DNA from: Rhizoclosmatium globosum
Lineage: Eukaryota; Chytridiomycota; Chytridiomycetes; Chytridiales; Chytriomycetaceae
NCBI GenBank assembly: GCA_002104985.1
Contig: MCGO01000079.1
Coordinates: forward strand, 124,001 to 188,000
Length of the DNA stretch: 64,000 nucleotides
Direction of reading: 5' to 3'
In this document: positions 54,969 through 64,000 of the stretch, one piece after another
Layout of the letters: each line of letters begins with the position of its first letter
How positions within the stretch are numbered: the stretch's first letter is position 1
Notes under the pieces: model-generated
What the model was told of the DNA's origin: nothing
The model's database searches: none
Seen by the model: the letters and a program-made list of their open reading frames with translations, nothing else
Position numbers and translations under genes: made by a program

Positions 54969-57900
54969 TCAAGTAGAAACACCACCTCCTGCAAACTTCA
55001 CACCCATGGGATATGTACAGATTCCTTCAATCACAGCCGGGTCAAATCCAAATCGCTCAATAAACTCTCCAGCATTCTTACGGTTAATATCAATGATTCG
55101 TACAAGCTCCTTATCAGCCTCTTCTTGCACCTTCAAACACTGTGCGTGTTCTTCCTCCAACAAGTCAATCAAGTCTTGGCAAGGTTCTCTGCGTGGAACG
55201 CCAGGAGATCCGTTCAGAGGATGTTCCACGTCCAGCTGCATCAACATGTCCCTGACTTCGGGACTCACATAGGTTGGTGAGTTGATGAGGCTTTCACCTT
55301 TAGAAACCATCCAACGCACGGAATCAAGCAACTCGGAAATATACGCCGATCCTTGATTCAAAAACGTAATGGCACGATCCGGATTTTCTAAATGCAGCTC
55401 GGACCCGTAGAGCTCATCCGTTTCATCAACATCCTCGTATTCATCATCGTCATCATCCTCGTATTCAATCTCATCATCATCATCATCGTCAGAGTAATAG
55501 TCGTCATCTCCACCAATATCATCATCGTCGTCATCGCCATAGACCGATTCATCAAATTCAGAGTCAACGTCCAACGATGTTGCATTCGGATGAGTCATGG
55601 GGAAAGGATTAATGTACTTTGCTGCCGAGTTGGATGCTATAGAATTGGAGAAAGACTGAATCGTTGGTTGGCGTTGAAAGCCAGGTGGCAGTTCAGGACC
55701 AAAAACAACATTTCCTCTAGTTCCACCAACTTTTGGAACCCGTGATTGGGCATCAGATGATGGCTGTGAACCAAGAGGAACAGGGACGACAGTTGGTGCA
55801 CCATTTGCATTATTTCCCAACACTGCTGTAAAAACTGCATTTCCAGTTGTGGAATCCATTTGGAACTGAAATTCGGGTTTTCCTACGCTAGCATTTGCCG
55901 CTGCATTCCTCAACTGCGAAGCTGAAATAGGAACACTTGCTGCTGCGATTCCAACCCCCATTCCCATGCCCATACTGACAGCAGCACCAGCCATTGGATT
56001 ATCAGTTGACTGCAAAAACGTTTCAGCAATAGCAAGCATCGCTTTCGACAACCCTTCAGGAGTCATATCACAGTCAAACGAAACATCCAACGATTCAGAT
56101 CCAGCTTTTGTCGAAACGTTCGAGACATTGGCCAAGTTCGCCATACCAGCAAGAGTCGCCTTATTTGCTTGCATCATGTTCGCAAAGTTGGCGGCATTGC
56201 CGATGTTACCTTGACTCATTTGCACCATCATTTGCTTTGTCATCTCACTCAACGGTCCTGCCGCCATACTGTTCATGTCAGCAGCTAGGTCAGAAGGAAG
56301 AACGTTCAAGGCGCTTGCAAATTGAGAGAGCTGTTCAGACAGTCCAGCCATGTTGTTGGGAGCATTTGCTGATGAGGCAGCTTTGGCTAAAATTTCCCTG
56401 AACATAGGTGGCAAAGGCGGAGGATGTGACGAGGTTGGAGTAGTTGGTCGTTGATTTGTTGACGCAGACTGTTTGGCAGCAAGCTCATCACGCTCTTTCG
56501 CTCTTTTACGGCGACTTGACTTCTCCGCAGCTGTAGACTCTGCTGCAGTAGAACCACTTTGCTGGGTAGAAGGAACAAATGAAACCTTCTTGGGCGATGT
56601 CGAAAGAACTTCGGAATTCTTTGAAGCAGGTGGAACTTCTCTCACGACTGAAGAAGGCGGAATAAACCCGTCCTCTCCTTGCAAACTCTTTGCAGCCTCA
56701 GCAAGAGCCTTCTTCTTGGCTTTCTGCCTCGACTTCTTCGACTTTCCACATCCAGGCAATGGGATATCAGCTTCGGACTCAGTCTTTTCCGCTGCAGCTA
56801 ATTTAGCAGCATCAACAGCAGCTCGTTCTGCAACTGCCTTCAGCTTCGCAGCTTCAGCCTTTGCAGCAGCTTCTGCTTTAGCAAGTGCAGCAGCCTGAGC
56901 CGCCGCTTCCGCTCTCACACGCTCCTCTTCTTCAGCTTTTTGCTTGGCCAACAATTCAGCCTCCAACCGCAACTTCTCCTTCCTTTCCTGCTCCTTTTCT
57001 CTTTGAATTTGCAAATCACGCTCCCGCTGCAACTGACGAATCATTTCCTTCTCCTTAGCACGCTGTTTCGCCTTCTCCTTCTTGCTAATTACAGGCGTAT
57101 TTGCCGCCGGTGCCTTCGGGACAGAAACAATGACTGGCTCAGCAACTTTGACTTGAACAGCCGATGGTATCGCCTTCTCGGCCTTGACTTTCTTGGGCGG
57201 CGCCCCAACCACTTCCTTCACCATAGGTGCCGCAGGCAGCTTGCTACTACTTGACCCCGTCTTATCTCCAGCTCCATTACTACTACTTGCTTCACTCCCT
57301 CCCACTTGTGTTGAATTTTCCTTCACCCCATTACCACCAGCCCCCACCCGAACCTCACGCACACCCCCACCCACACTTCTTGCGTCCCTCAATTGGGGAA
57401 CGCTCTCCTCCTCGCGGCTGCTGCGGCCGCTGCTGCTGCCTGCATCCGTGAAGTAGGAGACCCCATACCCAGACCCTGCTGTTGTTGAAGGGCCTGTAAC
57501 TGCATCCACTCCCTGTTGTCCCGCAACAACTCGCGCTCCTGCATCTCGCGCTGCAATTGTGCCAGCTGCTGGATTTGGGTAGTGTTCGTCCCACCCAGTG
57601 GGGTGTTGAGACTGCTCGAGCCGAGTCCCGCTCCCAAAGAGTTGTTGGTGGTTGCTCCATGGAGATCGCGGAGGAGGGAGGAGTCCTGAGCTTTCTTACA
57701 TCGTTAGAGCATATTCACAACTTCATGACCAACAAATTTTGACTCACCAAAGCCTGTTGAGGGCGTCATACCCCATCCACTCAAGTCACCTTTCATATTG
57801 AGCGCGTTGTTACCCGCCCCACTAAGAAGCGCGTTAGTTCGTTCGCGTTCGCGATCACGTAATTGTAACTCTTGCATTTGGATCCGATTCTCCCGAAGCT

Positions 57901-60224
57901 GCTGCTCCCTCAAGAACGATGCCATATATTCTTCTTGAGCAGCACCACCGATTCCATTCAGGTATTGTTGCTGTTGTTGCTGTTGAAACCGTTGTTGCTG
58001 TTGCATTTGCAAGAGTTCTTGTTGTTGTCTGGCTGTTGCACCAAACTGGTTACCAGCACTATTCCGCAGCAACTGCTGCTGACGAAGGGCATTTTCAGCT
58101 AGAATTTGCTCTCGCAAAAGCTGTTGTTGAGATGGTTGCGGCCACTGCCTGCCAGCAGCTGTTCCGAAATCTGGCACCTTGTTTGCAGCACCAGAGTCCA
58201 ACCAACGGCTTTCAACATCTGGAACTCCAGGCTGAGGAAGAGCATTTCCCTGGTACATATTCCGCTGATTGAAGGTTTAGTCCAAGGAAACGTAAGTGTG
58301 ATAAGACTCACAGGCTTCTCAATCACCTTTTCTTCGTCTTCTCCAATAATTCGGTTAAAGCGATTGGCAGCCGCAGCAGCTCCAAACTCGTCACTTGCGA
58401 ATCCACCTCCTCGAATCAAAGCCATTGGGTCGCTTGAAAAAGGATCAAACAATCCATTATAAGTTGGATTCAGAATATAGCCCAAATTGTACAGGGAGAC
58501 GCCACCCTTCTTGGCAGCTTCCTTTCTGGATGAAGCTGCGGCACGAGCAACGGCGAAGGCTGAGTTGGGTGGGCCTCTTCTGATAAGATTTGGGACAAGC
58601 TCGTCAGTGCCATCCGCATTGAGAGCCTTTGAACCAAGAACTCGGTCTTCATCTGGAACACTAGACGTAGCTGATGACACATTGGAAGCGGCAGGTTTTG
58701 CGGAGGTTAAGTTCACGTTGGGTGAAACACTTGGGCCAACTTCAGTTTGGGACTTAGTTGGTACCAAGCCAGGTGGACCGTTCATTACAGATGAAGATTG
58801 TTGCTGTAGTAGAGGTGGTGCTGCAACTTCGCTGGCCGTAACGGTGGGAGTTGCAACTGCAGACTTCTTGACTTTCTTTTTCTTTTCCACAATCAAGTCC
58901 ATCAAGTTGGTGGTATTTTGGCTTTGGACTGTACGTGGCAGGTCTGAGTCAGAAAAGTCTGAATCTGAAGGTTGGGGAGTGCTGCGCAATGGAGCAAGAG
59001 CGTGGGGGATTGGGGAAGCCGCAGCTCTGGTTCCGACTGGTTTTGCCCTATAATGTCATTCATTAGTATGAATTCGTTAAACGTTTGTTGAGCTGGTGAC
59101 AGAATATCAAAAAGTCAACTCACCAGCTAGCAGTCGCAGGAAGAGCACTCTCCTCTTTCTCGTCTTTTCTGAAGTAAGCCATCAAAGTCGGGAAGGGAAC
59201 AGGTCGAGGGTTGCGATCGCGCATGGCCTGGCGGGATAGCTCCTCTTTGGCATATGTATCAGCTTCTTCCGCAGGCTCGTGAAGGTATTGGCAAACAGTG
59301 TGCTGACAGGTCATATTCTTCAAAAAGAACTGGCAGTACTTTGTGGTACCATGGGTAACTCTGTTACCATCGCAATTTTAGGACATTCACAGCTGAATGC
59401 AAGAACACAAACCTCAACACTTTGTTTCCGTCAAAGACAGTTCCATCTACAGCTTCAATGGCTTTGATGGCATCTTCCTTCTTTGTGTAGAAAATAAAGA
59501 CGCCAAGAGGAGAAAGGGATGAGACCACAGGAGTGTGACCATGCCCCTTTCTGTTGATGACGACTCTCGCAACCTTTCCAAACTGACCAAAGAACTCTGA
59601 ACCTTTGAGATACTGTATATAGATATAGTTAGAGCCACCACCCAATAACCAATGCACCGAATCAAACAAACAAATCAAACAAACACGCACATCTTCCGTC
59701 GCAAACTTTGCCGGCATTCCAACGACGTAGACCAAGTTCTTCTGGACCACGCGAGCATTTGCCAAGTGGCGTCGGGCAGCGTTGTCGATTTCTTTTCGTT
59801 CTCGTTCGCGGCGCTTCTTCGCTTCTTTGATTCGGACGAGTCTGTTTTGAGAGTTGGATTAGATTGGATTAGATTGTGTCGGAGTGGGTGGGAAGTGGAT
59901 GTGGTGGACCAAGAGACAAGACAAACAAACTCACTCGTCAACCGAAACGGGCGTAAACTCGACCTGCTCCTCCGTGTACTGGCGCCGACACGCAGGACAC
60001 AGACCATTCAGATCCTCTTTGATGTGGTTCCAGCAGAACCGACAAATCTGGTTTCAAATGCGTGGAATTGTTAAAAGAGTGCTTTGATGATGTTGCACTG
60101 AAGGGCTCACCTGGTACCCGCACGGACACGGCTTGAAGTACTTGTCTGTCACGTCAATCTCTTCCATGCAGAGGGGACACTCCATGTCCTCATCCTGCTC
60201 AGAGTCACTGTCGTAGTTGTTCAT
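54969..60224 (-). CDS. NOT4: CCR4-NOT E3 ligase NOT4/CNOT4 with very long C-terminal extension
   Basis: ATG 60222-60224 gives MNNYDSDSEQDEDMECPLCM. The RING (CPLCMEEIDVTDKYFKPCPC, then CRFCWNHI and CPACRRQY) is of the NOT4 C4C4 type. Next: EVEFTPV-type linker, RRM (KNLVYVVGMPAKFATED; EFFGQFGKVARVVINRKGHG; AIEAVDGTVFDG) and a C3H finger (CQFFLKNMTCQHTVCQYLHE). Gln-rich stretches follow (58.0 kb). From 57.5 to 54.97 kb one open frame adds 800 residues: a charged coiled coil (RLEAELLAKQKAEEEERVRA), low-complexity Ala/Asn, an all-acidic Asp run near 55.4-55.5 kb, and a conserved-looking end (YISELLDSVRWMVSKGESLI). No ATG begins that frame, so I treat it as the same gene, though the join near 57.4 kb is unresolved. 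Confidence 0.75.
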
Positions 60225-60318
60225 TTGGCACTTCGCTTTTTCGAACACAAACAAATCAGAACAGATGAGAAAACAGTAGAACAAAGAGAAAACGAATAAT
60301 ATACCCACAACTATTTAA

Positions 60319-63300
60319 TTATGCAAACAATATACTCAAGTCCAACATTCTCTGCTTGGCCATCTGCTCCTTATTTTCTCTCGCTTTCTCCCTCCTCTTT
60401 CCCTTTGCTCCCAACCCATCGTCATCTCCCAATCCACTCCCTCCACCTCCGCCTTTGAATGCCATCTCCGCTAGTTCCATTTTGGCTTTCTGTAGACGTC
60501 GAATATTTTCTTCTATCGTGTCCTTGGCAATGAACCGAACCGTATTCACTACCCGTGTCTGTCCCATACGATGACATCGATCAATCGCTTGTGATTCAAC
60601 AGCAGGGTTCCAGTAAGGCTCCATAATATACACTCGGTTTGCAGCCGTCAAGTTTAAACCAACACCTCCTGCTTTCAACGAGAGCAAAATGACTGTACAG
60701 TCAGGATCAGTTTTAAAAGTGTTCATAGCTGTATTTCGATCCTGCCGTGTCATTTTTCCGTCCAGACGCGTGAATTTAAAGCCAGCGGCACGCAATGGCT
60801 CTTGTAACAGGTCCAACACAGTTGTCCATTGACTGAATACGATACTCTTGCTGGGTTTCTCGTTGCGTTCCATATTTTGAGCACGAACTTGAGCCAAACT
60901 GTTGACCAGTGCTCGAATTTTAGTGCTCTGTCCATCAGCTTCCAACAAAGACATGTCTCCAAGAATATCATCGTCCAACTATTCAAAGCCGTTTAGAAAA
61001 CCTTACTTTCAGCCAACAAAAAAGACTCACCACATCACTCTCCTTGATTTCCATAATATCCCCTTGTCCAATCTCAAAGTTACACATTGGACACACCGGC
61101 GCAGATTCCCCTCTCGCAGCCCCACCTCCACTTATTACATCTTTGATTGTGCCCATACATCCAACGCAGAACAAATGTCCACACTTGGCCACGCAGACAC
61201 TCTTTCCCTCGTCTTTATCCTGCTTCTGGTCATTCATAGGAGCCGCTGCAGCCCCAAAAGTATCCACAACACTTCCACAGCTACAACAAGAGTCATCCCC
61301 ACTTTCCCTCAACAGCCCCAACAAATGAAGCGCGCGTTGTCGAGTCAATGGCGGTTTCACGTCATCTTTCAAGCCTTCCATTTGTTCATCTAATATCAAA
61401 ATTTAGCATGGCCTTGAATAGCGCAAGAATCAAGATTCATACCAAGTGCAGCCAACTCCCGCTCCCAATCGCGAAACAGACTTTTATGAACGCAAACTTG
61501 ACGCATTCTCAAAATAATCTCCAACAGGTGTACATAATGCTGCATAACATTTCCACTGTCTTTCAACTGATGGAAGAAAGCACGTCCCTTCGACCGTACT
61601 TTATCATACAGCTCCTGCTCACTTGGTGCCAGGTCCAGCGTTATCAGTTCATCGATTCGTTCTGGAAGAGTCAAGATGGGTTTCCCGTTCACTTTCTGGT
61701 TCTTTGTTCTTCGCAGCGTGATGGATTTCATGAGAGTTTGTAGTTTTTTGACACCAGTGTTGGAGTCATAGGTTGCTGAGAATTTGATGGGTTTACTGAT
61801 TTGGGAGTTCCATGAGGATTTGTTGCAAAAGGGTTGGATACGAAGGAATTTGATTAAACTGAACAAGTCTGAACAAAAGTTTAGATGCTGGAAGTGTCGA
61901 GAATTCAAAGCATACCATCTAATTTGTTCTGAATCGGAGTTCCTGTTAGCGCCCACCGCCTTTCACCTGTGAGACTACAAGCGGCCTTCGATTGTGATGT
62001 GTTCGGGTCTTTGATAATATGGGCTTCATCCAATACAATTCGATACCAATTCACAAGTTGAAGCGTTGAATTGACAGTAATTGGAGTTTGGGACATATCA
62101 TTATGAGAACCACCCTTGTTCTTCGTACTTGTCGACCCCGACTTTATGTCTTTCCCGTATTCAATAGAAAGTAAATTGTATGTCGTGATTACGATATCCT
62201 GTAGATGAGGGCTCAGCATAAGAAATTCAACATAAACGCAACTCACATATTTCGCCAACTCCTGCGGATTCTGAATCCGATTGGGTCCATGATAAATACA
62301 AATCTTGACCGTATTCGGTTTCACGTGAGCCGCAAACTGCTCTTCCCAATTCTGAACGGTACTCAACGGACATACAATCAATGTGCCTTGACTCTTGACT
62401 AAATCACCCCTGTCATCGTCCAAACAAACCACATCATCGTCACTATCTTCGTCTTCTCCATCATCAATCGCAAAGACTTCATCTTGAAATAGCGGTTGTT
62501 GCTGGACGGGTGGGGTGGGAGCATTGTCTGGAGTTTGGGGAGTACTTGGAGCAGACCGCCTTATCCCTCCGATTCGGAATTTTTGATATGTAGGTACAGC
62601 TGGTAATCGGACAGAAGCGCGAGACGTCATGATTAATGAAATTACTTCAATCGTCTTTCCAAGACCCATATCATCTTGCAATAGGTTTAGATGTTTGTCA
62701 TTAAGTTGCAATGTAACGACTCACCCGCCAGAATTCCACCCTTATTGTTCTTTGGCTTCGTATTTGTTTTCTCGTTTGTGATTTGATTCGTGTACATTCC
62801 AGTTTGTCCATCAAACTTCCACAGAGATGTTTTTGGATCATACTTTGTAAAGTCCAGCTCTTTTTCTTTTTCGGTCATGAAGTGAAGCGCTTGCTTTTGA
62901 TGCGCATACATTGGTGTCAAAATGGAATCATCTGAGAAACAGCATTTAATTTATGCGAAGAGAAGAAGTGATCCTCACCTGGTTCCAATTGAGGCAAATC
63001 CTCGGCAGCAATCAGAGAGTTATATACAGCTTCAATCTGGTTCTTAGCTTCCTCTGCAGCATCCCGATTCAATTGAACAGTTGTCACATTTGAACCTCCC
63101 AAATATGATCCTCCAATGCCTCCGCGGAAACTATCATGCGGATTTAACGTGGGTATATTTGCAGGCATAGGTGTTTTGACGGGTTGCAAGATCATGTTGT
63201 TTTGAATCAGGATTGTTCCAAGGAGAGACGCGATCATACGTGGTCCCACAACCGTAAGATAGATACCCATAGTTGAGCCCTGGAAGTAAGACGTGAGCCA

Positions 63301-64000
63301 TCATGGGAAATTTAGAAACAAGCTTACGTTAGGTAACGTATGAGGAATCCAAGCGTCCATTTTGATTTGCGACAAGAGTCTTTTCAATACTTGCACAACT
63401 CGTCCTTCAAGATATCCCAGCACACAAGTAACATTTCCCGCATCTATAGCAGTCACTTTAATTTTCAAGTCACCACCAGGTTGCGTCGGGGGTTCAGGAT
63501 ACAATCGTGCATGCATCATCAATTTGTTTTGATAACAACGCGCATAATTTGACGGTAGAAGGTCGACGATATTGACGAGCAGTGTTCCAAAACACACATT
63601 CTCGTTTCCAAATCGAATACGCTCTTGTTGCGCCTTCAATTCCCGCTCTCTCCTCTCCTGTGCAAGTCTTTCTGTCGTAGCAGAATCGTCAACGTCTATA
63701 ACTGCTGAAGCGGTTGATCCTCGGTTCTAGATGTTGAGAGAATAGTTAGAATCTTCGAATAGTTCTCGCAAGTCACCCACCTCTGCAGGTCTGATCGCAA
63801 CCGGCCGTTGCAAGTTTGACCAAGAAGAATCAGGCACCTTCCGTTTCGCAGGTACTGGTTGTGGTTTTACGGGTATAATGAACTCATCCAGTTCGTCGTC
63901 GAATTCGTCAGTCAGATCGATAACGTCTTCAGTTTCTGCTTTCTTTTGTAGTTTCGATTGCAGTTGCGGTGGTTTCTGTTGAGGTGGTTGCTGTGATTGC
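60319..64000 (-). CDS. HLTF/RAD5-like SNF2 helicase with RING (5' end beyond window)
   Basis: SWI/SNF2-type ATPase of the HLTF/RAD5 group, which remodel stalled forks and polyubiquitylate PCNA. Order from the N-terminus: a HIRAN-like region (VCFGTLLVNIVDLLP; GYLEGRVVQVLKRLLSQI), then YAHQKQALHFMTEKEKELDF, KGGILA|DDMGLGKTIEVISL (Walker A, split by an intron), LIVCPLSTVQNWEEQF, IVLDEAHIIKD, RWALTGTPIQNKLDG. A C3HC4 RING follows inside the helicase: CCSCGSVVDTF, CGHLFCVGCMG, CPMCNFEI. The second RecA lobe has KSIVFSQWTTVLDLL, LLSLKAGGVGLNLTAA and DRCHRMGQTRVVNTVRFIAK. It ends RMLDLSILFA. The RING has a long acidic/Gly insert. HLTF is favoured over RAD16 by the HIRAN-like part. Confidence 0.85.

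Noticed and set aside
54969..57509. Independent gene for the long C-terminal NOT4 frame
   Set aside because: The frame begins with GTG, no ATG or intergenic spacer is evident, and upstream exons of NOT4 read towards it.
1..64000. CRISPR array, rRNA or transposase genes
   Set aside because: No regularly spaced direct repeats, rRNA-like segments or transposase motifs were seen; the repeats found are coding minisatellite or segmental duplication.

Overview
The window is nuclear DNA of a fungus with a very compact, intron-rich genome. Introns are about 37-60 nt (a few longer), GT..AG, often with a CTAAC/CTAAT-like branch site, and many neighbouring genes lie only 15-100 bp apart. Three genes point to a flagellated, zoosporic lineage (Chytridiomycota-like): a DNAJB13/RSP16-like radial-spoke J protein, a TMEM17-family transition-zone protein and an ERICH3-like protein. 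A Frizzled-type receptor, GH18 chitinase, laccase-like multicopper oxidases, MSH4, NOT4, NAB2 and TMA7 fit an early-diverging fungus. The species is not identified; this is inference from gene content.

Layout. 1-5.4 kb: three tandem multicopper oxidases on the minus strand, the first cut by the window edge; the middle one carries a six-cysteine chitin-binding-like module. 5.6-13 kb: housekeeping and flagellar/meiotic genes (TMA7, DNAJB13-like, BCP1, TMEM17, MSH4). 13.4-17.3 kb: two tandem secreted paralogues of unknown family with nearly identical intron and second exon. 17.4-21.5 kb: pirin and a CASD1/Cas1p-type O-acetyltransferase. 21.6-30.1 kb: four paralogous F-box-like/ankyrin-like genes. 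30.9-40.3 kb: a possible small membrane protein, membrane-anchored GH18 chitinase, DUF202 protein, SMG9, ERICH3-like, a small unknown protein and an HSP20. 40.3-44 kb: a decayed RRM gene and an intact RRM gene. 44.4-46.1 kb: a Frizzled-like receptor. 46.4-48.4 kb: NAB2/ZC3H14-like. 48.4-54.9 kb: two paralogous type II membrane glycosyltransferase-like genes flanking a WRN-type exonuclease gene and a broken partial copy of it, plus a 216-bp repeat with pol III-like A and B boxes. 55-64 kb: NOT4 with a very long C-terminal extension and an HLTF/RAD5-like SNF2 helicase running off the right edge.

Most genes are unrelated in pathway. The recurring theme is local duplication (oxidases, secreted proteins, F-box genes, glycosyltransferases, exonuclease fragment) among conserved single-copy genes. 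Several duplicated families act at or beyond the cell surface. Exon joins were worked out by eye from frame, GT..AG signals and family similarity, so boundaries of multi-exon genes are approximate unless stated.
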